Source: Agrobacterium rosae
GTDB taxonomy: Bacteria; Pseudomonadota; Alphaproteobacteria; Rhizobiales; Rhizobiaceae
Direction of reading: 5' to 3'
Assembly: GCF_002915175.1 (NCBI RefSeq)
Contig: NZ_NXEJ01000007.1
Coordinates: forward strand, 242,944 to 306,943
DNA: 64,000 bases
Part shown: in pieces, positions 27,061 through 36,039 of the stretch
Numbering within the stretch: the first letter of the stretch is position 1
Layout: the number at the start of each line of letters is the position of its first letter
The notes under the pieces: generated by a model
Told to the model about the DNA's origin: nothing
Databases searched by the model: none
What the model saw: the letters and a program-made list of their open reading frames with translations, nothing else
Made by a program: the position numbers and the translations under genes

Positions 27061-28386
27061 CTACTCAAGAGCCTGATTTTTCGATTCTGCGTCGATCAAC
27101 CAGACGCTTATGGCGGCAATAACGAGGAGGCCTGAAATGACTCCCAATGCCAGGCCGAAATTCGATGCCATCAGCGGAGCGACGATGGAGGGTGCCAACA
27201 ACCCACCGAATCGCGCAACTGCTCCCGCCATGCCCATGCCGCTTGCACGAAGTGTCGTAGGGTAGAGCTCGGGCGTGAAGGCATAGATGGCACCCCATGT
27301 GCCAAGCAGTGAGAAGCTCAGGAGCAAGGTCGCTGCCACCGCGATTTCGACTGTCTGTCCAAGCCCGTATGCCAGCGTGCCTACCGCGCTCAGCAACAGA
27401 AACCCGATCAACGTCGGCTTTCTGCCCCATTTCTCGACGCCATAGGCGGCCAGCGCATAACCCGGCAGTTGCGCAATCGCGAGAATAACCAGGAAAACCT
27501 GACCGCGGACGAAACCAAAGCCATCGGCAGCGAGCTTTATCGGTAGATAGACGAACACCCCGTAGTAGGAGACCGAAATCAGCACCCAGGCCAGCATCAG
27601 AAAAATCGTGCGTCTTCGCAGTGTCGTGGAAAATAGCGCGCTAACCGATTTGGGCTGTGGTGTCTGAGGTGCAAGCGGCGAAATGTCGATAGTGCGACCG
27701 TTTTCCTTTGCGACCCTTTGCAAAACCTGCCGCGCCTCTTCGGAGCGGCCCTGCTGGTTAAGGTAAAAAGGAGATTCAGGGACATAGAACCGCAGCAAAA
27801 TGCCGATCAAAGCCGGAATGCCTGTCACGAAGAAAATCGTTCTCCATGCCTCGCCCCCGTGTGTTCCAGCAACAAGTGCCAACAGGGCAAGTGCAACGGT
27901 GCCTATTGCCCAGCAACCCTCAAGCAGAACCAGCCACCGACCGCGCCGGTCCGACGGCAGAAACTCGGCCATCATGGCGTAATCGACTGGTAGCGTCCCG
28001 CCCACGCCGAGACCTGTCAAGAAGCGTGCGACGAGCAGCCATTGCAGATCCGGCGCAAAAGCGGAAGCGACGCCGAAAATCGCGTCGAGAATGATGGCGA
28101 TGAACAAGACGGGTCTTCGTCCAATTCGGTCTGCCAGTCGTCCGAAAACAAAGGCGCCAATCAACATTCCCAGGAAAAACAACGTGCCGGTCTGTAAGGC
28201 TTGAGGCACGGTGATGCCGAAGCTGACAGCAATGGAGGGCGCGCTAAAGCCAATCGCCAGAACCTGCATGGCATCTGCCGCCCAGACGAGGCCGAAAATA
28301 ACGAACAGGCGTTTCTGAAACGCGCCGACGCCTGCTGCTCTAATGCCGTCTTCTACCGTGATTGGTGAATGCATGGCCGATCTCAT
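27061..28386 (-). CDS. MFS transporter, sugar-porter/NiaP-like
   Basis: This is a 441-residue, twelve-helix major facilitator. The loop 2-3 motif is clear (GRLADRIGRRPVL), and the PESPFYL block sits after helix 6, as in the sugar-porter and aromatic/niacin transporter branches. The C-terminal half repeats it with GVEKWGRKPT and PTTLRASGMGMAGAVARFG. The substrate is unknown; a carboxylate such as nicotinate or an aromatic acid fits the subgroup. An internal ATG 4 codons in (28374) is an equal start candidate. Confidence 0.9.
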   Translation of the reverse strand: MRSAMHSPITVEDGIRAAGVGAFQKRLFVIFGLVWAADAMQVLAIGFSAPSIAVSFGITVPQALQTGTLFFLGMLIGAFVFGRLADRIGRRPVLFIAIILDAIFGVASAFAPDLQWLLVARFLTGLGVGGTLPVDYAMMAEFLPSDRRGRWLVLLEGCWAIGTVALALLALVAGTHGGEAWRTIFFVTGIPALIGILLRFYVPESPFYLNQQGRSEEARQVLQRVAKENGRTIDISPLAPQTPQPKSVSALFSTTLRRRTIFLMLAWVLISVSYYGVFVYLPIKLAADGFGFVRGQVFLVILAIAQLPGYALAAYGVEKWGRKPTLIGFLLLSAVGTLAYGLGQTVEIAVAATLLLSFSLLGTWGAIYAFTPELYPTTLRASGMGMAGAVARFGGLLAPSIVAPLMASNFGLALGVISGLLVIAAISVWLIDAESKNQALE

Positions 28387-28847
28387 TTCCGTCGTTGTTG
28401 AAAGACTGTCCGAAGCGTGCGTCTACATCTGTTGTCTGTACGCGGAACAAGGGCCTGCTCATTATGTGTCGGCGGACCTGATCGGCAAAGGTCGCTCAGT
28501 GGCCAAACTTTGAATCTCAGATAGCACGATTGTGATGATTCGCAGCTGCTCATCAGTCGCCATAATCCCCGTTATTGGTTCAAGTCTGCTCACAGGCTGA
28601 AACCCAGAAAAATCCGCTCACACTCGCGTTGACGAAGACGCTTGCAGTAACTGAAGTCTCGTCAGGTCCGGGCCATATCTTGTCACGGGATATATTGGAA
28701 ACGAGGTTGACAGCCTCTGCGTGCCGTTGCATTTTCGCCACAATGTGTTGCTTAAAAAACACGAGGAAACTGGAGTCGTCTCGTTCGCCCAGCATTTCTG
28801 TTTTTCAAGGTTGTGGTGCCACGAGATGTGGCATGGGAAATTGAACT
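28387..28847. other. Intergenic stretch between the MFS gene and ntrY
   Basis: About 460 bases between divergent genes. Two overlapping frames of 71 and 89 codons (28580-28795 minus, 28575-28844 plus) have no ribosome-binding site or family resemblance, and I do not call them. No sigma-54 promoter (TGGCAC-N5-TTGC) is evident. The only clear structure is the dyad next to the ntrY start. Confidence 0.5.
28817..28833 (+). promoter_or_regulatory. Dyad TGCCAC-N5-GTGGCA just upstream of ntrY
   Basis: A perfect 6-base inverted repeat ends 14 bases before the ntrY ATG and overlaps the region where its weak ribosome-binding site (GGGAA) starts. As DNA it could be an operator; as RNA it could form a hairpin reducing translation of ntrY. 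Confidence 0.4.
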
Positions 28848-31118
28848 ATGCGCAAACCTGTCGCCGATAGGGTATCTGACCGTACATCGGGCGATGTTGT
28901 GATTGCCGATAGGCGTATGTCCTTTGCTTTCCCTGGACTTGTGCTGGCGGGTGTCGCGCTCATCTGCGCCACGCTGACTCTCTTCGTGCTGCTGGGGCTT
29001 ACCCCCATTGCACCGACGACGAATGTCGTCATTGCGTCCGTGGTCATCAATTCACTGCTTGTTCTGGGGTTGATGTATTTGATCGGTCGTGAAATCGGCC
29101 GGTTGATGAAGGCGCGGCGCCGTGGCCGGGCCGCCGCTCGCCTCCACGTTCGCATCGTTGCCCTGTTTTCCATTGTAGCGATCACGCCTGCGGTTCTCGT
29201 CGCTATCTTCGCCAGTATCACGCTGAATGTCGGGTTGGACCGCTGGTTTGCACTTCGCACACAATCCATCGTGGATTCGTCTAGCAATATCGCCCAGGCC
29301 TACATGCTCGAAAACGCTGGCTATCTGCAGGGCCAAACGCTTTCCATGGCGACCGACCTCGACCGCAACAGGGCGCTTTTTTATCTGGATCGCACCGGTT
29401 TTGTGGAGTTGATGACGCGCCAGGCAAAAGGGCGCGGCTTTCTGGGCGCGTTTCTGGTGCAGGAAGATGGCGATGCGGTCGTGCAGGCCGACATCCAGAC
29501 CGAAAGGCCGCTCCCCGCCATTCCGCACGACGCGCTGGAAAAAGCGGCGGCCGGTCAGCCGACGCTTATCCCGCCGGGTGTGACCAACCTTGTGGGCGCC
29601 ATCATCAAGCTTGAGGGTATTGGCGGGACTTTCCTTTATACTGTGCGCGCCGTCGACCCCAAGGTGATGTCGGCAATGCGGCAGATGGAAGAGAACCGCG
29701 CGGAATATAAGGCCATGGAGGCGGGGCGTGCGCCGCTGCAAATTGCCTTCGCAATTCTCTACCTCGGCTTTGCGCTGATCGTTCTGCTCGCCGCCATCTG
29801 GACGGCTATCGCCATTGCTGACCGTATCGTGCGGCCCATCCGGCTGCTCATCAGCGCGGCCGACAGTGTGGCGATGGGCAATATGCACGTGCTTGTGCCT
29901 GTCCGCGCCGTGGATGGTGACGTCGGCCGTCTTGCGCGGACCTTCAACAAAATGATTTCCGAAATCCGCAGCCAGCAGGATGAGATCATCGAAGCCAAGG
30001 ACGACATCGATAACCGGCGCCGCTTCATCGAGGCCGTGCTTTCAGGTGTCACAGCTGCCGTTATCGGCGTCGATGAGCATCGCAATATCACCATCGCCAA
30101 CCCTTCCGCCGAAGAGTTTCTGGCCGTGTCTTCCGACAGATTACTCGGATCGCCCCTGATCGAGGTTGCACCCGAAATTGAGCAGGTCGTTGCCGAAGCG
30201 ACTGCGTCCGCGAGAATGGATTTCCGCAACCAGATCAACATCATAAGACGCGGCAAGGAACGTACCTTGAACGTTCAGGTCACCCGCGAAGACGCCCGCG
30301 ATGGCCACGAATCCTACGTTATCACCCTGGACGACATCACGGATCTCGTCATCGCTCAGCGCTCGACAGCTTGGTCGGAAGTGGCGCGGCGCATTGCGCA
30401 TGAAATCAAAAATCCGCTAACGCCGATCCAGCTTTCTGCGGAGCGTATCAAGCGCCGCTTCGGCAAGCAGATTACCGATGAGGCTGACCGCGCCGTGTTC
30501 GACCAATGCACCGACACCATCGTTCGGCAGGTCGGCGATATCGGCCGCATGGTGGACGAGTTTTCCGCGTTCGCCCGGATGCCGAAGCCGACCAAAGAGA
30601 TGTCGGATTTGCGCGTTATTTTGAAGGACGCGGCGTTTCTGCGCGAAATGGGTGCAGCGCACATCAAATTCACGACCGAGTTCGGAGACGAACCGCTTGA
30701 AGGCATGTTCGATGCGCGCATGCTGGGACAGGCTTTCGGAAACCTCATCAAGAATGCAACCGAGGCCATTGAGTCCGTCGAGACGGGCGATAGCCCGCGC
30801 ACTGGAAAGATTTTGGTCAGGGCATCCTTTGATGCGGAACACAACCGCTTCATCGCAGATGTGATTGACAACGGACGAGGCCTTCCGGTGGAAAACCGCC
30901 ACCGGATTTTAGAGCCTTACATGACGATGCGCGAAAAGGGCACCGGCCTTGGTCTGGCCATCGTCAAGAAGATTATTGAAGAGCACGGTGGTCATCTTGA
31001 GTTGCATGATGCGCCCGCCGATTTCGATCAGGGCCATGGCGCCATGATCAGAGTGCTGTTGCCGCATGTCGAAGTGGTGACCAGCGAAATTGATAAGGAA
31101 GTTGCATATGGCGTCTGA
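28848..31118 (+). CDS. ntrY: Membrane sensor histidine kinase NtrY
   Basis: This is a 756-residue inner-membrane kinase. Helices are seen at about 26-50, 55-80, 100-125 and 300-325, enclosing a periplasmic domain (about 125-300). A HAMP linker follows (RIVRPIRLLISAADSVAMGN), then PAS (about 385-490), HisKA with histidine about 518 in [11 protein letters not shown], and HATPase with NLIKNATEAI and GTGLGLAIV. NtrY partners NtrX and has been linked to nitrogen, redox and envelope control in alphaproteobacteria. The gene overlaps ntrX by 11 bases. Confidence 0.96.
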   Translation: MRKPVADRVSDRTSGDVVIADRRMSFAFPGLVLAGVALICATLTLFVLLGLTPIAPTTNVVIASVVINSLLVLGLMYLIGREIGRLMKARRRGRAAARLHVRIVALFSIVAITPAVLVAIFASITLNVGLDRWFALRTQSIVDSSSNIAQAYMLENAGYLQGQTLSMATDLDRNRALFYLDRTGFVELMTRQAKGRGFLGAFLVQEDGDAVVQADIQTERPLPAIPHDALEKAAAGQPTLIPPGVTNLVGAIIKLEGIGGTFLYTVRAVDPKVMSAMRQMEENRAEYKAMEAGRAPLQIAFAILYLGFALIVLLAAIWTAIAIADRIVRPIRLLISAADSVAMGNMHVLVPVRAVDGDVGRLARTFNKMISEIRSQQDEIIEAKDDIDNRRRFIEAVLSGVTAAVIGVDEHRNITIANPSAEEFLAVSSDRLLGSPLIEVAPEIEQVVAEATASARMDFRNQINIIRRGKERTLNVQVTREDARDGHESYVITLDDITDLVIAQRSTAWSEVARRIAHEIKNPLTPIQLSAERIKRRFGKQITDEADRAVFDQCTDTIVRQVGDIGRMVDEFSAFARMPKPTKEMSDLRVILKDAAFLREMGAAHIKFTTEFGDEPLEGMFDARMLGQAFGNLIKNATEAIESVETGDSPRTGKILVRASFDAEHNRFIADVIDNGRGLPVENRHRILEPYMTMREKGTGLGLAIVKKIIEEHGGHLELHDAPADFDQGHGAMIRVLLPHVEVVTSEIDKEVAYGV

Positions 31119-32472
31119 TATTCTGGTCGTAGATGACGAGGCGGATATCCGCGAAATCGTGGCAGGTATTCTGTCCGATGAAGGCCACGAAACCCGTATG
31201 GCATTCGACAGCGATAGTGCGCTGGCCGCGATCTCCGAGCGTGTTCCTCGGCTGATATTTCTCGACATCTGGATGCAGGGCAGCAAGCTTGACGGCTTGG
31301 CATTGCTGGATGAAATCAAGAACCGCCATCCCGATCTTCCGGTGGTGATGATTTCCGGTCACGGCAATATCGAAACCGCCGTCAACGCGATCAAGCGCGG
31401 CGCATTCGACTTCATCGAAAAACCGTTCAAGGCAGATCGTCTCATCCTGATCGCCGAGCGCGCGCTGGAAAACTCCAAGCTGAAGCGTGAGGTATTCGAG
31501 CTAAAAAAGCGGGCAGGGGATGCGGTTGAACTGATTGGTGCATCGCTTGCGGTTTCGCAGCTTCGCCAAACGATCGATCGTGTTTCCCCAACCAACAGCC
31601 GCATCATGATTCTCGGTCCATCCGGTTCCGGCAAGGAACTGGTGGCGCGGATGATCCATAAGAAGTCGTCGCGTGCGACAGGTCCGTTTGTCGCGCTCAA
31701 CGCTGCGACGATCACCCCGGACCGCATGGAAATCGCACTGTTCGGTACCGAAGGCTTACCCGGCCAGCCGCGCAAGGTCGGCGCGCTGGAAGAGGCGCAT
31801 CGCGGTGTGCTGTATCTCGATGAAGTCGGCGAAATGCCGCGTGAAACGCAGAACAAGATTTTGCGTGTTCTGGTGGACCAGCAGTTCGAACGCGTCGGCG
31901 GTGGCAAGCGCGTGAAGGTGGATGTCCGCATCATTTCCTCCACCGCGCACAATCTCGAAGGGTTGATCGCAGACGGACTATTCCGCGAAGACCTCTACCA
32001 CCGTCTGGCTGTCGTGCCAGTCAAGGTGCCAGCGCTGTCTGAACGTCGTGAGGATATTCCGTTTCTTGTCGACATGTTCATGCGTCAAATTTCCGAACAG
32101 GCTGGCATTCGGCCCCGCAAGATCGGTGATGACGCGATGGCGGTGCTTCAGACGCATGACTGGCCGGGCAATATCCGCCAGCTTCGCAACAACATTGAAC
32201 GCCTGATGATTCTCGCTCGCCCGGAAAGCGGCGAAACACCGATTTCCGCCGATATGCTGCCTGCTGATATTGGCGACATGCTGCCAAGGATCGCGGCGCA
32301 GGGTGACCAGCACATCATGACGCTGCCGTTGCGCGAAGCGCGTGAGATGTTCGAGCGCGATTATCTCGTGGCGCAGATCAACCGTTTCGGCGGCAATATT
32401 TCCCGCACGGCGGAATTTGTCGGTATGGAGCGTTCCGCTCTTCATCGCAAATTGAAGTCGCTCGGCGTATAA
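31108..32472 (+). CDS. ntrX: Response regulator NtrX
   Basis: This is a 454-residue NtrC-like regulator. The receiver has D53 (LIFLDIWMQG). The AAA+ domain has Walker A GPSGSGKE and LYLDEVGEMP. The Fis-type helix-turn-helix is visible in NISRTAEFVGMERSALHRKL. Where NtrC has the sigma-54-contacting GAFTGA loop, NtrX reads FGTEGLPGQPRKVGALEEAH, so the loop is missing. This fits reports that NtrX proteins do not use sigma-54. The ATG at 31108 has AAGGAAG upstream; the earlier in-frame start is inside ntrY. Confidence 0.96.
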   Translation: MASDILVVDDEADIREIVAGILSDEGHETRMAFDSDSALAAISERVPRLIFLDIWMQGSKLDGLALLDEIKNRHPDLPVVMISGHGNIETAVNAIKRGAFDFIEKPFKADRLILIAERALENSKLKREVFELKKRAGDAVELIGASLAVSQLRQTIDRVSPTNSRIMILGPSGSGKELVARMIHKKSSRATGPFVALNAATITPDRMEIALFGTEGLPGQPRKVGALEEAHRGVLYLDEVGEMPRETQNKILRVLVDQQFERVGGGKRVKVDVRIISSTAHNLEGLIADGLFREDLYHRLAVVPVKVPALSERREDIPFLVDMFMRQISEQAGIRPRKIGDDAMAVLQTHDWPGNIRQLRNNIERLMILARPESGETPISADMLPADIGDMLPRIAAQGDQHIMTLPLREAREMFERDYLVAQINRFGGNISRTAEFVGMERSALHRKLKSLGV

Positions 32473-32509
32473 CAATCCAAAATTGCCGTCTGGCCCGTAG
32501 AGAGAGCGT

Positions 32510-33886
32510 ATGAAAGTCATCATTTGCGGCGCAGGCCAGGTGGGTTACGGCATTGCGGAGCAATTGTCGCGCGAAGACAATGAAGTCTCCGTCATCGATA
32601 CGTCAGCCGCACTGATTGCAGCGATCACCGAGACTTTGGATGTGCGCGGATATGTCGGGCATGGCGCGCATCCGGACATGCTGGCCAAGGCGGGTGCCGA
32701 TGAGGCCGACATGATCATCGCCGTGACGCTTTACGACGAGATCAACATCGTTGCCTGCGAAGTGGCGCATGCGCTGTTCAGCGTTCCCACCAAAGTTGCC
32801 CGCATTCGCGACCAGGCCTATCTGCAGCCTGAATATGGCGATCTTTTCAGCCGCGAGAACATGTCCATCGACGTCACGATTTCCCCGGAAATCGAGGTCG
32901 GCAAGATGGTGCTGCGCCGTATCGCGTTTCCGGGCGCGACGGATGTGGTTCGTTTTGCCGATGACAATGTCTTCATGCTGGCCATCGAGTGCATGGAAAA
33001 TTGCCCGGTCATCAACACGCCGTTGCAACAACTGAGCCAACTCTTTCCGGATCTCGTCGCGACCGTCGTTGGCGTCTATCGTGGCGGCCATCTAAAAGCC
33101 GTCGATTCCTCCGAGCAACTGCGCGCTGGCGACCTTGCCTACGTTATCTGCCAGAAGCACCACGCTCGCCGAACGCTTGGTCTTTTCGGCCACGAGGAGC
33201 AGGAAGCAAGCCGGATCGTTATCGCAGGTGGTGGTAATATCGGGCAGTACGTAGCGCGCTCCATCGAGGAGTTTCAGCCCAAGACAAGGGTGAAAATCAT
33301 CGAGTTCGATAGAGAGCGGGCCATTGCCGCCTCCGAAAAACTCAATTCCACAATCGTGCTTTGTGGTTCGGTGCTGGACCAGAAAATCCTGCATCAGGCG
33401 GATATCCAGGACGCAGATCTGATCGTGACCCTGACCAACAACGACCAGACAAACATTCTCGGTGCCGTCATGGCAAAACAGCTGGGCTGCAAATCGAACC
33501 TTGCATTGCTGAACGGTCCGTCTTTTCATGACGTTGCCAAGTCGCTTGGTCTCGATGCCTATATCAACCCACGCGCCGTCACCATTTCGCGGGTGTTACA
33601 GCACGTCAGGAAAGGTCGCATTCGCTCGGTCTACGCAGTGCAGAGAGGCAATGGTGAAATCATCGAAGCCGAGGCGCTGGATACGTCGCCGCTTGTCGGG
33701 CAGGCTTTGCGTGATATCGACCTGCCGGACAGTGTACGCATCGGTGCGATCTACCGCGACAAGACCGTCATCCGTCCTGATGGAGGCACGAAAATCAAGG
33801 CGAAAGACCGGGTCATCCTGTTTGCGTCGGCGGATGCAGTGCGGGATGTGGAACAGCTATTCCGTGTATCTATTCAATATTTCTAA
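32510..33886 (+). CDS. trkA: Trk potassium uptake regulatory subunit TrkA
   Basis: This is a 458-residue cytoplasmic regulator of the TrkH/TrkG K+ channel. Two RCK units are present, each with a Rossmann NAD(H)-binding site: MKVIICGAGQVGYGIAEQL at the start and RIVIAGGGNIGQYVARSI around residue 232. Each is followed by a TrkA_C domain, as in E. coli. The start is ATG after AGAGAG. Position after ntrX and before hfq is conserved in rhizobia, and the 37-base gap suggests co-transcription with ntrYX. Confidence 0.97.
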   Translation: MKVIICGAGQVGYGIAEQLSREDNEVSVIDTSAALIAAITETLDVRGYVGHGAHPDMLAKAGADEADMIIAVTLYDEINIVACEVAHALFSVPTKVARIRDQAYLQPEYGDLFSRENMSIDVTISPEIEVGKMVLRRIAFPGATDVVRFADDNVFMLAIECMENCPVINTPLQQLSQLFPDLVATVVGVYRGGHLKAVDSSEQLRAGDLAYVICQKHHARRTLGLFGHEEQEASRIVIAGGGNIGQYVARSIEEFQPKTRVKIIEFDRERAIAASEKLNSTIVLCGSVLDQKILHQADIQDADLIVTLTNNDQTNILGAVMAKQLGCKSNLALLNGPSFHDVAKSLGLDAYINPRAVTISRVLQHVRKGRIRSVYAVQRGNGEIIEAEALDTSPLVGQALRDIDLPDSVRIGAIYRDKTVIRPDGGTKIKAKDRVILFASADAVRDVEQLFRVSIQYF

Positions 33887-34075
33887 AACATTGGGTATGA
33901 AACAGAAAAAGCTCGCCTTAGTAAATCCGGGTAAGTTTTTCGACATTGCGGAACAGATCGTGATTTGATACCAGAGTTGCTGATCGGCTGACAGGGGGAC
34001 TACGTTCAACCGATCCTATTATTGATTGTTTATTTCCCGGTCTCCCATCCGGGCAAAAAAGAAAGAATCGGCGCC

Positions 34076-34318
34076 ATGGCGGAACGTTCTCAAAACCTGC
34101 AAGATCTTTTCCTGAACACAGTTCGCAAGCAGAAGATTTCGCTGACTATTTTCCTTATCAACGGCGTCAAGCTGACTGGCGTTGTTACATCCTTCGACAA
34201 TTTCTGCGTTCTTCTTCGCCGCGATGGTCACTCCCAGCTCGTCTATAAGCACGCGATCTCGACCATCATGCCTGGCCAGCCGATGCAGATGTTCGAGTCG
34301 GAAGAGGGCGCTGCTTAA
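34076..34318 (+). CDS. hfq: RNA chaperone Hfq
   Basis: This is an 80-residue Sm-like hexameric protein that pairs small RNAs with mRNAs. The Sm1 region ([39 protein letters not shown]) and the Sm2 hallmark YKHAIST are intact. The usual long C-terminal tail is absent, as in other rhizobial Hfq proteins. The true start is the ATG at 34076; the frame runs further up to 34022, but the added residues do not belong to Hfq. hflX follows, the classical hfq-hflX order. Confidence 0.98.
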   Translation: MAERSQNLQDLFLNTVRKQKISLTIFLINGVKLTGVVTSFDNFCVLLRRDGHSQLVYKHAISTIMPGQPMQMFESEEGAA

Positions 34319-34404
34319 GGCGGCACGGCTGTCTTTTAGCCATCATTCACACTATGCTGTAGCAGACAACGGAACCGTAGGACGGGACCGTTGTTTTGCA
34401 GTCT

Positions 34405-35850
34405 ATGCGCCATGAGATTTTCTGGCGGTTTCAACTGACACTCGAAAGGTGCGGGCACATTTCTACACGCGACACATCGAACGAATCCATTATCCCGGAA
34501 CAGGAAAAGCACCGGGATGACATGCGCGCAGTGGTCATCATCCCCGTTCTGAAGCAGGGTCGCCCCCCGAAAGAAGCCTCGGCTACGACGCCACTCCGTT
34601 CGATGGAAGCCAAGCTTGAGGAAGCCAAAGGTCTGGCGCTCGCCATTGATCTGCATATTTCCGGGGGACTGATCGTTCCCGTCAATCAGCCGCGCCCAGC
34701 CACGCTTTTCGGCAGTGGCAAGATTGAGGAAATCAAACACCTGCTGGAAGAAACCAATTCCGGTCTGGTCATTATTGATCATCCGTTGACGCCGGTTCAG
34801 CAGCGCAATCTCGAAAAAGAATGGAACGCGAAGGTCATCGACCGCACCGGTCTTATCCTTGAAATTTTCGGCCGTCGCGCTTCGACCAAGGAAGGCACGC
34901 TTCAGGTCGATCTTGCCCACCTGAATTACCAGAAGGGCCGCTTGGTCAGAAGCTGGACCCACCTTGAACGCCAGCGCGGTGGTGCGGGCTTTATGGGTGG
35001 TCCCGGTGAAACACAGATTGAGGCCGACCGCCGCCTGCTGCAAGACCGCATCGTAAAGCTCGAAAAAGAGCTGGAACAGGTGGTTAGAACCCGCCAGCTT
35101 CACCGCGCCAAACGTCGCAAAGTACCGCATCCGATTGTTGCGCTTGTTGGCTATACAAACGCAGGGAAATCGACGCTGTTCAACCGCATTACCGGTGCAG
35201 GCGTGCTGGCCGAAGACATGCTTTTCGCCACTCTCGATCCTACGCTTCGTCGCATGAAGCTGCCGCATGGCCGCACTGTCATCCTTTCCGATACGGTCGG
35301 TTTCATCTCGGACCTCCCGACCCATCTGGTTGCCGCTTTCCGCGCGACGCTAGAAGAAGTGCTGGAAGCCGACCTCATCCTTCACGTCAGGGATATGTCC
35401 GATCCTGATAACAGCGCGCAGTCCGCAGATGTCATGCGTATTCTCAACGATCTCGGCATCGATGAGAAAGTCGCGGACGAGCGGCTGATCGAGGTCTGGA
35501 ACAAGGTCGACAGGCTTGATCTGGAGGCGCACGATGCTATCCTTCATAATGCTGAAGGTCGTGCGAATGTGCGTGCTGTGTCTGCCATTACCGGCGAGGG
35601 TGTCGACGTCCTCATGGATGAGATATCACGGCGTCTTTCCGGCGTTCTGATGGAGACGACAATCGTCTTGAATGTCGAGCAACTGCAATTTCTGTCGTGG
35701 GTTTACAACAATGCGATCGTAGACGGGCGCGAAGACAATGAAGACGGCTCCGTAACGTTGGACGTGCGGCTGTCAGAAGCGCAGGCGCTGGAACTTGAGC
35801 GTCGTTTGGGCAAGGTGCAGAAGTCGGAAGTCGAGGACTGGGAAGAATAA
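34405..35850 (+). CDS. hflX: Ribosome-associated GTPase HflX
   Basis: This is a GTPase that splits stalled ribosomes. The N-terminal HflX domain contains GSGKIEEIK and GGPGETQIEADRRLLQDRI. The G domain has G1 GYTNAGKST, G3 DTVGFISDLP and G4 NKVD. The start is uncertain: from the ATG at 34405 it has 481 residues, with about 39 extra N-terminal residues compared with the ATG at 34522 (MRAVVIIPVLK), where similarity becomes obvious. The latter gives 442 residues. A TTG at 34396 is also in frame. No site has a strong Shine-Dalgarno. Confidence 0.93.
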   Translation: MRHEIFWRFQLTLERCGHISTRDTSNESIIPEQEKHRDDMRAVVIIPVLKQGRPPKEASATTPLRSMEAKLEEAKGLALAIDLHISGGLIVPVNQPRPATLFGSGKIEEIKHLLEETNSGLVIIDHPLTPVQQRNLEKEWNAKVIDRTGLILEIFGRRASTKEGTLQVDLAHLNYQKGRLVRSWTHLERQRGGAGFMGGPGETQIEADRRLLQDRIVKLEKELEQVVRTRQLHRAKRRKVPHPIVALVGYTNAGKSTLFNRITGAGVLAEDMLFATLDPTLRRMKLPHGRTVILSDTVGFISDLPTHLVAAFRATLEEVLEADLILHVRDMSDPDNSAQSADVMRILNDLGIDEKVADERLIEVWNKVDRLDLEAHDAILHNAEGRANVRAVSAITGEGVDVLMDEISRRLSGVLMETTIVLNVEQLQFLSWVYNNAIVDGREDNEDGSVTLDVRLSEAQALELERRLGKVQKSEVEDWEE

Positions 35851-35937
35851 CCCAACCTCGGCTGCGTGCACTTTTAAAAAAAGCATTCCATCAATCGCGA
35901 AAATGTTTTCTCTGATTTAGATAAATTGGATTGCGCA

Positions 35938-35967
35938 TATCGGTTATGCGTTTTTATGCAACCGATA
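35938..35967. promoter_or_regulatory. Inverted repeat between hflX and the diguanylate cyclase gene
   Basis: TATCGGTT (35938-35945) and AACCGATA (35960-35967) are a perfect 8-base inverted repeat with a 14-base loop, followed by CCCCCTTTTTG. It lies about 90 bases after hflX and 70 before the next start, so it is either a weak late terminator or an operator. Confidence 0.4.
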
Positions 35968-36039
35968 GCCCCCTTTTTGTTAGGGTTTAGTAATCAGAGC
36001 CGTGTGATATTGTCCTCTAATTCATACGAGCTTGCTAAA

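Noticed and set aside
28575..28844. 89-codon plus frame before ntrY and its 71-codon antisense frame
   Set aside because: Mutually overlapping, no ribosome-binding site, no domain.
33898..33969. 23-codon frame between trkA and hfq
   Set aside because: Very short, no ribosome-binding site, no family; chance frame.
34327..34400. GGAAC...CGTT candidate EcfG promoter upstream of hflX
   Set aside because: The spacer is only 13 bases, too short for the EcfG consensus.
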